A stretch of 14,153 bases of DNA from Bacteroidales bacterium (GCA_017964755.1 JAGCRI010000078.1:1-14153); one strand, 5' to 3'; shown: positions 1 through 7,877, counted from the stretch's first letter. The notes: generated by a model from the sequence alone, not told the origin. Numbers and translations: made by a program.

Positions 1-47
1 GCAGCAACAATGTAGGCTGTGGTGCCAATCCCGAAAGTTTTTCTTTT
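1..47. other. Left edge, no gene assigned
   Basis: These 47 bases lie beyond the CCA end of the tRNA. One plus-strand frame is open to a TAG at 51-53 that falls inside the tRNA, and one minus-strand frame is open across the whole stretch with no start codon. Neither can be judged at this length. I see no T-run terminator for the tRNA here. Confidence 0.3.
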
Positions 48-122
<75 letters not shown>

Positions 123-135
123 GTGAAACGTGCTG

Positions 136-143
136 CAAAAATA
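136..143 (-). promoter_or_regulatory. -7 promoter element of the initiator tRNA gene
   Basis: On the minus strand the bases read TATTTTTG, matching the Bacteroidota -7 consensus TAnnTTTG. It lies 13 nt upstream of the first base of the mature tRNA, so transcription would begin a few bases before the tRNA 5' end. I see no convincing -33 TTTG at the usual 19-21 nt spacing. The call rests on motif and position only. Confidence 0.6.
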
Positions 144-214
144 CAATTTTTTCTTTAACCGAACACATTTTTGAAAAAATTTTTTCTTTATAATAAATTA
201 TTAAAAATTTATTA

Positions 215-222
215 TATATTTG
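215..222 (+). promoter_or_regulatory. -7 promoter element of comEC
   Basis: TATATTTG matches TAnnTTTG. It sits 15 nt upstream of the ATG at 238, in a very AT-rich stretch. A transcript from it would have a very short leader of about 9 nt. The box overlaps the in-frame TTG at 220, which argues against that TTG being the start codon. No clear -33 element is visible. Confidence 0.5.
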
Positions 223-237
223 GAAAAACAAAATAAC

Positions 238-2319
238 ATGAACTCAGACCGCTACCCTATTCTCAAGATGCTAATACCATATATTTTTGGCATTTTTTCA
301 GCATATTTCGGAAATATTCCGAGACAAAACCACTATTTTCTCATTTTACTCATTATTATTTTATTAACAATATCCCACATATTATTCACGAAATTAGCCT
401 ACAAGTTGCAATGGATTCCAACGATTTTTCTTCTTGCATCATCATTTACACTCGGATTTTTTCTGACAAACTTCCATTTTTCTCCGAAATTCAACGATGA
501 AGAAGAAAAAAAAATCTCATCAAACAGGCTTTGGGATGCGACAATAATCTCCACACCTGTTGAAAAGGAAAGAAGCGTAAAGGTAATTGCGCAGATACAT
601 AACACGCTTTCCGGCCACCCCACAAATGAAAAAGTCATTCTATACATCCGCAAAGACACATCCGCGCTAAAGCTGCAACACGGAGACCGTATTTTAGCAA
701 ACACGCGGCTTGAACGGGCACCGCCCCCACAAAACCCCTTCGCCTTCGATAATAGGAAATTTCTGCAACGGCGTGGCATCTATTTCACCGGATTTGTCGA
801 AGCCGGTGGCTGGAGCAAAATCGGCGAATCACCTTCCGTGCAGCGGAAAAGTTCACATCTGCAGGCACTCTTTGCAAGACAATTCAGGCACTCAGGCTTG
901 GAGGGCGAGGAGTACGCAGTGATAACGGCAATACTTCTCGGCAACGATGACACAATGCCACCGACCCTTAAAGCGAGTTATGCGACTGCCGGAGTCAGCC
1001 ATATTTTGTGCGTTTCGGGGATGCATGTAGGTATTATTTTTATGATAATGAATTTTTTGCTCAAACCTCTCACACTAAACCGCATGACGAACATTATCAA
1101 AACAATAATACTACTGCTGTTCATCTGGTTCTACGCAAACATAACAGGTCTATCGCCCTCCGTGACCCGCGCCGCCGCAATGTTCACATTCGTCTCATTC
1201 GGGGCGCTGCTCCGGCGCAACACCGACATTTTCCATAGCCTTGCCGCCTCATTAGCCATATTACTGTTTGCAAATCCGCTGCTGATTTTTGAGGTCGGAC
1301 TACAACTCAGTTATGCCGCAGTATTCGGTATTGTCATTTTCCAACCAATGCTTTCAAAAATATGGCAGCCAAAAACAAAAATCGGGAATTACCTTTGGGG
1401 ACTTGCCACAGTATCAGTCGCAGCACAAATAAGCACATTCCCCATATCAGTCCACTATTTCGGACAATTCCCGAACTACTTTTTAATCAGCAATTTATCT
1501 GTCATATTTCTTTCATTCATAATAGTAATAAGCGGAATCGTAACACTCTTAGCCTCGATAATTCCAAACATCTCAATTATCTGTGGCACAATATTATGTT
1601 ATGAAATCAAAGCAATGAATTTCATTATCCGGCTTATTGAAAGCCTGCCGTTCTCTCTCACAAATAATATATCATGGACACCGATAGAAGTAATAACACT
1701 ATACATGTTCATAATTTTCTTTTACATTTTTATTGTGAAAAAGAAAACAAAACACCTTACTCTTTCCATATACGCCCTATCCATCTTTTTGGTTATTAAT
1801 AATTTAAACTTAATAAAGTCAAAAAACAGAAATGAAATAACATTTTATGCCATTCAAAAACAAAGCTGCATAGGGCTGAACCACAATGGGCAAGGCATAC
1901 TTGTCGCCGACTCGCTTTTCACAAAAGAAGGGAAAGAGTACAATTTCTCTGTCAAAAACCATGAACTGCGGTGCGGAATCAAAAGCCGCGTTGTGAGCAG
2001 TTCTGAGCAAAGTAACGGTGCATGGTATTTTACGAGTGATGACTATATCTGTTTTCTTGGCAAGAGAATTTTCGTACTAAACAACCAGCGTGACATATAT
2101 TGCTGCAATCCACGGCTCAAGGCCGACTTCCTCCTATTGTCAGGGAATCCGACTGCCACACCGGAAGCAGTAGCTCAGGCCATTGACTTCGGCATGGTTG
2201 TTGCTGATGGAGGCTGTTCGCAATATCGGAAGAAAAAGTGGAAAAAATGGTGCACGGATAACAACATACCATACCACGACACAAGCGAATCAGGTTCTTT
2301 GACTATATCTGCGAATTAA
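238..2319 (+). CDS. comEC: ComEC/Rec2-family DNA uptake channel protein
   Basis: Polytopic inner-membrane protein (693 aa from the ATG at 238) that in known systems forms the channel carrying single-stranded DNA into the cytoplasm. The N-terminal part has three hydrophobic helices (about residues 10-80), then a soluble OB-like DUF4131 region (to about 190). The Competence domain (about 215-520) carries the family signature around residue 255, HILCVSGMHVGIIF, where other members have HLLAISGLHV, followed by many membrane helices. The C-terminal part (about 529-693) aligns in outline with the metallo-beta-lactamase-like domain of full-length ComEC (DFLLLSGNPTATPE at 630, then VVADGG), but it has no HxHxDH motif, so metal-dependent nuclease activity is unlikely. 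The ATG at 238 is preferred over the in-frame TTG at 220, which overlaps the promoter box. Single-gene unit. Family call is firm; activity in natural transformation is inferred. Confidence 0.93.
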   Translation: MNSDRYPILKMLIPYIFGIFSAYFGNIPRQNHYFLILLIIILLTISHILFTKLAYKLQWIPTIFLLASSFTLGFFLTNFHFSPKFNDEEEKKISSNRLWDATIISTPVEKERSVKVIAQIHNTLSGHPTNEKVILYIRKDTSALKLQHGDRILANTRLERAPPPQNPFAFDNRKFLQRRGIYFTGFVEAGGWSKIGESPSVQRKSSHLQALFARQFRHSGLEGEEYAVITAILLGNDDTMPPTLKASYATAGVSHILCVSGMHVGIIFMIMNFLLKPLTLNRMTNIIKTIILLLFIWFYANITGLSPSVTRAAAMFTFVSFGALLRRNTDIFHSLAASLAILLFANPLLIFEVGLQLSYAAVFGIVIFQPMLSKIWQPKTKIGNYLWGLATVSVAAQISTFPISVHYFGQFPNYFLISNLSVIFLSFIIVISGIVTLLASIIPNISIICGTILCYEIKAMNFIIRLIESLPFSLTNNISWTPIEVITLYMFIIFFYIFIVKKKTKHLTLSIYALSIFLVINNLNLIKSKNRNEITFYAIQKQSCIGLNHNGQGILVADSLFTKEGKEYNFSVKNHELRCGIKSRVVSSSEQSNGAWYFTSDDYICFLGKRIFVLNNQRDIYCCNPRLKADFLLLSGNPTATPEAVAQAIDFGMVVADGGCSQYRKKKWKKWCTDNNIPYHDTSESGSLTISAN

Positions 2320-2371
2320 CACCTTTTAAGAAAATAACGACAAAAAGAATAACGTACACACAATTATTTTG

Positions 2372-2379
2372 TATCTTTG
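2372..2379 (+). promoter_or_regulatory. -7 promoter element of the T9SS cargo gene
   Basis: TATCTTTG matches TAnnTTTG and lies 45 nt upstream of the ATG at 2424, giving a leader of roughly 38 nt that is A-rich and has no Shine-Dalgarno. It is the best promoter candidate in the 104-nt gap after comEC, which holds no obvious terminator hairpin. The -33 element is not recognisable. Confidence 0.6.
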
Positions 2380-2423
2380 CACAATTAAACAGAAAATTAA
2401 AACAATTCATAAAAATCAAAAAA

Positions 2424-4136
2424 ATGAAAAAAATCTTATCACTTATCTGCTGCGGGCTCTTATTCATGGCTTTCAGCGTTAACGCACAAGAGACACTCAT
2501 CTTGAGCGAAAATTTCGACAACTTCTCTGCAGGTACCGGCTACAGCGGTTCAGGTCCAGGCGCTCTCATCACAAATGCCGACTCGCTGATGCAAATACCT
2601 AATCAAGGGTGGACAAGCTACTATCTTTACCCATGTATGGGAAGTATCAAATTAGGCAAGTCCGACCTTGGCGGCTTCGTCTGCACCCCTGCCCTCAACC
2701 TCGGCATGGACGGCGGCACTTTCGTCATCCGTTTCAAGGCAATGGCTTGGAAAGGCGACAACACATCAATGAAAATCGTCATTATCAACGATAACCAGAA
2801 AGACACAATCGAGGTACACGGTCTGGACAACGTCACAGCAAACGGCACATCATCAAATTTCCTTCCTTTTGAAGTTTACTGCAACAAAGGAACGAGTTCA
2901 ACAAAAGTCAAGCTGATGAGCTACACAGACAACAAAAGCCGTATTTTCATCGATGACTTGACAATCAGCACCGTAGCCGGCTCGGTCATAACCTACACTC
3001 CAGCCACAATTACTTTCAACAATGTGCTTCCTAACGAAAGCGTTACTGACAACATCAAAGTTACAGGATACAATCTGACCGAACAATCATATCAGGTATC
3101 TCTTTCAGGAGCAGGTTTTTCGACAACTGTCACATCCATTTTAAAATCCGACCTTGAAAACGGCTATGACATGCCTATCACATTTGCGCCCACTGCACCC
3201 AACGTTTACACAGCGATTCTCACAATTGGCAACACCCATACAACACTCATAGGAAACTGCATTGACCTCATTGAAATAGCGACACTTGCTGAATTGAGGG
3301 AAAAAGCTCCTGCAACAAATCTTGACAGTGCAATAGCTGATAACATCTTTTACAAATACACAGGAAAAGGTCTTATCACCTCATACGGAAGCAACAAATA
3401 CGGCTATATGTCAATGACAATCCAAGACGAGACCGCTGCTATTATGGTATATGACCAGAAGGGCGACTTCATCGGCAACCTTGCAAAAGGGCAGCTCATC
3501 ACCGACCTTATCGGCACATTGACAAACTATTATGGCATAATCGAATTAATTCCGACAAAAGTCATAACGGTTGACGACCCGTTTGCTGACGAATCACAAG
3601 TGGTTGCTAAAGAATTGACTATGGCACAGTTGAAAGACAACGATTACATGAAAGACCTGCAGTCACAGCTTGTAGTTGTCAAAAGCGCCACAATCACAAG
3701 CAATGGTACTTTTGAAGTGAACAAGAAATACGTTGTTAATGCCGGTGGCACTACAGACTCTATCTTATTCACAATGTATCAGGATGCAGACTTCATAGGC
3801 CAAGCCATCCCGAATTGGCTCTCATCACTCAACGGCATTGTTTACTTCACATACGGCAAATATGTCATTATCCCACGTAACATGAACGACATAGTCGGCA
3901 TTGACGAAATCAACGCCGGATTCAATGTTGAAGTATATCCTAACCCTGTTGTGAATGAGCTCCATTTCAACGGCATTGACCCGACCTCTGTGGAGATTTA
4001 CAGCGCAGCCGGCACCAAAGTCGCAACTTACGGCAATCTCAAGAACGTTGTTCCTATGGGCACACTCTCATCAGGCACATATTTCGTGAGATTCGTAACC
4101 GACAATGGAAGTGCAGTTAAGAAAATAGTCAAATAA
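2424..4136 (+). CDS. Secreted multidomain protein with T9SS type A C-terminal sorting domain
   Basis: 570-aa exported protein of unknown biochemical function. Residues 1-21 are a signal peptide (MKKILSLICCGLLFMAFSVNA) with Gln22 at +1. Residues about 24-192 look like a beta jelly-roll module of the choice-of-anchor/carbohydrate-binding kind, starting LSENFDNFSAG and ending RIFIDDLTIS. Residues about 193-285 resemble an Ig-like ASH/Hydin module (PATITFNNVLPNESV, then PITFAPTAPN). Residues about 286-495 look like an OB-fold-type module similar in style to DUF5689-like domains; this is a weak match made by eye. Residues 502-570 are the Por sorting domain: VEVYPNPV, a central EIYSAAGTKV strand, SGTYFVRF and the terminal KKIVK. 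Such proteins cross the outer membrane by type IX secretion, and the domain is cleaved for surface attachment or release. The chain lacks recognisable catalytic motifs, so it is probably an adhesin or binding protein. Transcribed alone, with its own promoter box and terminator. Confidence 0.9.
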   Translation: MKKILSLICCGLLFMAFSVNAQETLILSENFDNFSAGTGYSGSGPGALITNADSLMQIPNQGWTSYYLYPCMGSIKLGKSDLGGFVCTPALNLGMDGGTFVIRFKAMAWKGDNTSMKIVIINDNQKDTIEVHGLDNVTANGTSSNFLPFEVYCNKGTSSTKVKLMSYTDNKSRIFIDDLTISTVAGSVITYTPATITFNNVLPNESVTDNIKVTGYNLTEQSYQVSLSGAGFSTTVTSILKSDLENGYDMPITFAPTAPNVYTAILTIGNTHTTLIGNCIDLIEIATLAELREKAPATNLDSAIADNIFYKYTGKGLITSYGSNKYGYMSMTIQDETAAIMVYDQKGDFIGNLAKGQLITDLIGTLTNYYGIIELIPTKVITVDDPFADESQVVAKELTMAQLKDNDYMKDLQSQLVVVKSATITSNGTFEVNKKYVVNAGGTTDSILFTMYQDADFIGQAIPNWLSSLNGIVYFTYGKYVIIPRNMNDIVGIDEINAGFNVEVYPNPVVNELHFNGIDPTSVEIYSAAGTKVATYGNLKNVVPMGTLSSGTYFVRFVTDNGSAVKKIVK

Positions 4137-4156
4137 GATTCCGATAGCATTTTCTT

Positions 4157-4191
4157 AAAGAACGAGCCTGCGTGAAGCAGGCTCGTTCTTT
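4157..4191 (+). terminator. Strong intrinsic terminator after the T9SS cargo gene
   Basis: The arms at 4157-4171 and 4177-4191 are perfect 15-bp inverted repeats (AAAGAACGAGCCTGC), separated by a GTGAA loop. The right arm runs into a short T-rich tail (TTCTTTT). It starts 20 nt after the stop codon at 4134-4136. The stem ends 21 nt before the next ATG, so it also sits immediately in front of the following operon. Confidence 0.9.
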
Positions 4192-4212
4192 TGCAAATAA
4201 AAACAAGACATT

Positions 4213-5307
4213 ATGAAAAGCATAAAACTGACTATAGCTCTCACATTTGCAGTGCTTTTAGCAGCTGCACAGCCGCAATTGACGTTTGAAAGCACCTCAT
4301 ACGACTTCGGCAACATCAAGGAAGAAGGAGGCAAAGTCACAGGGCGCTTTATCTTCACGAACACCGGCAACAGCGACCTTATATTGAAAAGTGTACGCCC
4401 AAGCTGCGGCTGCACCGCCGCCGACTACACAAAGACGCCTGTGGCACCGGGTGAAAAAGGATTCATAGACGCAACATACGACCCATATAACCGCCCCGGC
4501 GGCTTCACAAAAAACATACGTGTAACTACAAACGAGCCGAAATTCAATGATGACAAGGTGCCACCGACAGTCATATACATCAAAGGCTTTGTTGAGCGCC
4601 GCCCGCCCACAATTTTCGAACAGAGCGGCTTCAATGCAGGACGCGGCATGATGCGCTTCAGAAAGCCCGAAATCAACCTCCGCCTGCGTAACACAGAAAG
4701 TCATACCGACACTGTGAAATTCAAAAACTTCAACACCCGCGCCGTGAAAATCGGACGTTTGGAACTTCCGAAATATATAACCGAAGTGAGCCGCAGTTTT
4801 GAAAACACAATCGCTCCTGATGAAATAGGGTTTATCGTGCTGAAATATGATGCCACGCAGCGCAATGACTGGGGAAAACTCCACGACCATATACTTATAA
4901 ATACTGACGACACCATTGAAGAAAAGAAGATTTTCAAGTACGAAGTAGAAATTATCGAAGATTTCTCTTACCTCAAGCCAAACAGCAAACTGCCTCTCTT
5001 TTTCGTTAACCGCAACGAGTATAACTTCGGCCGTATCAAACCTGGCGAAAAAGTAGAATATTCATACGAAATCACAAACAACGGTGAAGCAGACCTCATC
5101 GTCAGAAAAATCACGACAAACTACGACTACGTCATAACTTGGAAACTTGAGAGTTACACTATCAAGCCCAAACAGACTGTCAAACTGAACGTTACTTTCG
5201 ACACCTCGAAAAGACGCGGCAAACAGAACGGCATGCTGACACTAACTACCAACGACCCTGCAAATTCAAGCATTGTGCTCCGTATTTTCGGCGATATCCA
5301 ACCATGA
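4213..5307 (+). CDS. Exported DUF1573/ASH-repeat protein
   Basis: 364-aa protein with a signal peptide (MKSIKLTIALTFAVLLAAA, Gln20 at +1), so probably periplasmic or surface. Three Ig-like ASH modules can be traced. Residues about 22-110 form a canonical DUF1573 domain (YDFGNIKEEGG, FIFTNTGNSDL, then RPSCGCTAA with Cys65 and Cys67, and APGEKGFIDATYDP). Residues about 135-235 are a diverged copy (INLRLRNTESHTD, then IAPDEIGFIVLKYDA). Residues about 265-362 are a clear third copy (YNFGRIKPGEKVEYSYEITNNGEADLIV) in which the Cys-Gly-Cys motif is absent. DUF1573 proteins are abundant in Bacteroidota, mostly without assigned function; a structural or protein-binding role is inferred. First gene of a tight operon: its TGA is 7 nt before yggS. 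No catalytic residues are seen. Confidence 0.9.
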   Translation: MKSIKLTIALTFAVLLAAAQPQLTFESTSYDFGNIKEEGGKVTGRFIFTNTGNSDLILKSVRPSCGCTAADYTKTPVAPGEKGFIDATYDPYNRPGGFTKNIRVTTNEPKFNDDKVPPTVIYIKGFVERRPPTIFEQSGFNAGRGMMRFRKPEINLRLRNTESHTDTVKFKNFNTRAVKIGRLELPKYITEVSRSFENTIAPDEIGFIVLKYDATQRNDWGKLHDHILINTDDTIEEKKIFKYEVEIIEDFSYLKPNSKLPLFFVNRNEYNFGRIKPGEKVEYSYEITNNGEADLIVRKITTNYDYVITWKLESYTIKPKQTVKLNVTFDTSKRRGKQNGMLTLTTNDPANSSIVLRIFGDIQP

Positions 5308-5314
5308 TAACAAA

Positions 5315-5989
5315 ATGAATATCAACGCATATAAAAGCATTTTGAGTTCTCTTCCGGATGGCGTAAAACTGATAGCTGTATCGAAGACAAAGCCGGCAAG
5401 CGACATTGAACTGCTGTACAATGAGGGGCAACGGGCTTTCGGAGAAAACAAAGCCCTCGAAATGAGAGACAAGCACGAATCGCTGCCAAAAGACATTGAA
5501 TGGCATTTCATCGGACATCTGCAAACAAACAAGGTGAAATACATTGCGCCTTTTGTCACAATGATTCACTCAATAGATTCACTTGAGCTATTACAGACAG
5601 TGAACAAGCTGGCATTAAAAAACAATCGTGTGATTCCGTGCCTTTTGCAGTTCCACATTGCGACTGAAGAGACAAAATTCGGATTCGACTGGGAGGAGTG
5701 CAAATCCATGCTCAATTCAGCTGAGTTCAAGGAATTGCATAACATTGAAATACATGGTGTTATGGGAATGGCGACCTTCACTGATGATAAGCCCCAGATA
5801 CATTCTGAATTCAAGAAGCTCTACTCATATTTCACCAAACTGAAAGAACAGTTCTTTTCTGATAATGACCGTTTCACGGAAATTTCGATGGGCATGACTG
5901 ACGACTACCCTATTGCAATTGAAGAACATAGCACAATGATACGCATCGGGAGCGCAATTTTCGGAGCACGAAACTACAACAAACAATAA
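5315..5989 (+). CDS. yggS: YggS/PROSC-family PLP homeostasis protein
   Basis: 224-aa cytoplasmic protein of the YggS/PLPBP family, a TIM-barrel PLP-binding protein that buffers pyridoxal phosphate and affects amino-acid and vitamin B6 balance; it is not known to catalyse a reaction. Visible family motifs are LIAVSKTKPA with the PLP-binding Lys24, FGENKALEM, WHFIGHLQTNKVKYI, the LLQFHIATEETKFGF segment (usually LLQVNIAxExxKxG), GVMGMATF, and the phosphate-binding SMGMTDDYPIAIEEHSTMIRIGSAIFG at the C terminus. The length is normal for the family. The ATG at 5315 fits known N termini. An in-frame TTG at 5273 would give a longer form overlapping the upstream gene and is less likely. It lies between the DUF1573 gene (7 nt) and the LtaS-like gene, whose ATG directly follows its TAA. 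Confidence 0.96.
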   Translation: MNINAYKSILSSLPDGVKLIAVSKTKPASDIELLYNEGQRAFGENKALEMRDKHESLPKDIEWHFIGHLQTNKVKYIAPFVTMIHSIDSLELLQTVNKLALKNNRVIPCLLQFHIATEETKFGFDWEECKSMLNSAEFKELHNIEIHGVMGMATFTDDKPQIHSEFKKLYSYFTKLKEQFFSDNDRFTEISMGMTDDYPIAIEEHSTMIRIGSAIFGARNYNKQ

Positions 5990-7858
5990 ATGAGGCATTT
6001 AGGCACAATTTTACTGCATTTTATCATCCTATTTTGCTGTTTTTTGGCCGGCCGCTGCTGCTTCATCATCGCCAATGCCGCTTTGGTTGAAACCGCTACG
6101 ATAGGTGGAATTGCAAAAGCATTCATATATGCGCTCCGCCTTGACTTGTCAGCAGCCTGCTATATCATGGCACTGCCTATGATACTATTATCCCTCCACT
6201 GTATATCCGGGAAAAAACAGATTCTCACTGTTTTAAAAATCTATATTTCAATTGTGATTTTCGCGTATGCACTCGTTGTCTTTGCCGACATTGCCGTATA
6301 TAGCGAATGGAGTACCAAGCTGAACTACAAGGCTTTAGTCTATCTTCGACACCCTACCGAAATTGTGAAATCGGCAAGTACCACACACACCTTAACCGTA
6401 ATTTTCGGGACACTGCTTTTTGCTGCCGCATTTATAATCATTTACCTCAAATTCGCTTTCTATTTTATTGATAATAAAAAGTTTAAAAAGAACTATATAT
6501 TAGCTGCAATATTGCTGATTGTGGGTGAGCCGCTGCTCTTTGCAGGAATAAGAGGGGGCTTTCAGCAGATACCCATATCACAAAGCGCCGTTTATTATTC
6601 CAAATTTCAAGTCCTAAACGATTCGGCAGTAAATCCAGCATGGAATCTCATTCACAGCATACTGAATTTCAGCAAGTTGAACAACAGCAACCCTTATATC
6701 TGCATGGAGCCGGGAAAAGCCGAAGCTATAGTTTCAAATCTGCTTGCCGTTGAAACCGATACGACTATAAAAGTGCTGAACAGTACCCCGGAAAATGTAA
6801 ATGTTGTCATCATTCTGCTGGAAAGTTGGTCGGCAGACCTTATAGAGAGTCTTAGCGGAGAAAAAGGGATCACCCCATTTTTCCATGAACTTGAAAAAGA
6901 AGGCCTGCTCTTTACCAATTTTTACGCCAACGGCCATAGGTCACAGCTCGGAATTTCAGCACTTCTAAGCGGATTTCCGCCTGTTCCGGATTTGAGCATT
7001 ACCGACAACCTTGAAAAATATCCAAAACTGAACAGTATTATCAAAGATGTGAACGGGAGATACTCAACCTCGTTCTGGTTCGGTGGTGATTTGACATACG
7101 GAAACCTGCGCACATACCTCATGTCAAACCAATTTGATGTAATCCACGGAGAAGAGGATTTCCCAAAAGATTTGCCACGCGGGAAACTCTCAATTTTTGA
7201 CAGATATTCTCTTGATTATTACGCAAAAGAGTTAAATAAAGAAAAAAAGCCGTTTTTCAGCATATTTTTTACAGCAAGCACACATTCCCCGTATGACGAG
7301 CCGAAAGAAGTCGAGCAACTCACTTGGGACTGCACTGAACTTCAATATCTTAACTCTGCCAAATACACAGACGACTGTCTCAGACAATTCTTTGAAACTG
7401 TTGAAAATGAAGAGTGGTATAAAAATACACTGTTCATTTTAGTCGCCGACCACAGCCATACGACACACCTCAAACGCGATTACTATTCATCTGAATACCA
7501 ACATGTTCCGATGTTATGGATAGGAGAAGTACTAAATGACGGTTTCCGCGGAAAAACAATTGACAAATATTGTTCGCACATTGACATATCAAAAACATTA
7601 TTGAACCAACTTGGTTTTGATGCCTCGCAATACATTTGGAGTCAAGATATTATGAATCCGTATGCGAAAAGCGCGACACCAGTAGAACTCCCTGGCGGCT
7701 TGGGCTGGATAAGTTCCGAAGGATATATCAGATATGACGGACATTCAAAAACATATCCGACCATACGAGGGTATGATAATCCGCAAGCACTTGATTCCGC
7801 TAAAACCACACTTTCAGCATATCTGCAAATGCTATACCAACAATATCTTGATATGTAG
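5990..7858 (+). CDS. LTA synthase-like membrane sulfatase-fold transferase
   Basis: 622-aa member of the LtaS/MdoB-type alkaline phosphatase superfamily. Five hydrophobic helices lie at about residues 6-28, 38-66, 77-102, 136-158 and 170-188, followed by an extracytoplasmic sulfatase-fold domain (about 270-560). Inferred metal and catalytic residues by motif are Glu278 in ILLESWSAD, Ser318 in NGHRSQLGIS at the nucleophile position (usually Thr), His432 in ASTHSPYDE, and Asp487-His488 in LVADHSHTTH. Spacing agrees with the S. aureus LtaS layout. LtaS moves glycerol phosphate from phosphatidylglycerol. Bacteroidota are not known to make lipoteichoic acid, so the acceptor here is unknown; a phosphoglycerol or phosphoethanolamine decoration of an envelope glycan is a guess. 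Its ATG abuts the yggS stop, so translation is probably coupled. Family call is firm, substrate open. Confidence 0.92.
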   Translation: MRHLGTILLHFIILFCCFLAGRCCFIIANAALVETATIGGIAKAFIYALRLDLSAACYIMALPMILLSLHCISGKKQILTVLKIYISIVIFAYALVVFADIAVYSEWSTKLNYKALVYLRHPTEIVKSASTTHTLTVIFGTLLFAAAFIIIYLKFAFYFIDNKKFKKNYILAAILLIVGEPLLFAGIRGGFQQIPISQSAVYYSKFQVLNDSAVNPAWNLIHSILNFSKLNNSNPYICMEPGKAEAIVSNLLAVETDTTIKVLNSTPENVNVVIILLESWSADLIESLSGEKGITPFFHELEKEGLLFTNFYANGHRSQLGISALLSGFPPVPDLSITDNLEKYPKLNSIIKDVNGRYSTSFWFGGDLTYGNLRTYLMSNQFDVIHGEEDFPKDLPRGKLSIFDRYSLDYYAKELNKEKKPFFSIFFTASTHSPYDEPKEVEQLTWDCTELQYLNSAKYTDDCLRQFFETVENEEWYKNTLFILVADHSHTTHLKRDYYSSEYQHVPMLWIGEVLNDGFRGKTIDKYCSHIDISKTLLNQLGFDASQYIWSQDIMNPYAKSATPVELPGGLGWISSEGYIRYDGHSKTYPTIRGYDNPQALDSAKTTLSAYLQMLYQQYLDM

Positions 7859-7877
7859 GATTTTCTTTATATAACAC

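Noticed and set aside
168..221. Long A/T-rich tract before comEC as a possible origin or attachment site
   Set aside because: There are no repeated DnaA-box-like or palindromic elements. The tRNA has no duplicated 3' end in the window and no integrase is nearby. It reads as an AT-rich promoter region.
220..237. Upstream TTG start for comEC
   Set aside because: The TTG overlaps the TATATTTG promoter box, and the ATG at 238 leaves a normal N terminus.
4297..4890. A 197-codon minus-strand open frame inside the DUF1573 gene
   Set aside because: It is antisense to a gene with signal peptide and DUF1573 motifs; the composition is Phe/Val/Cys-rich with no family resemblance.
5273..5314. Longer yggS beginning at a TTG inside the DUF1573 gene
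   Set aside because: YggS proteins start close to the helix before LIAVSK; the ATG at 5315 gives the usual length, and the extra 14 residues have no family match.
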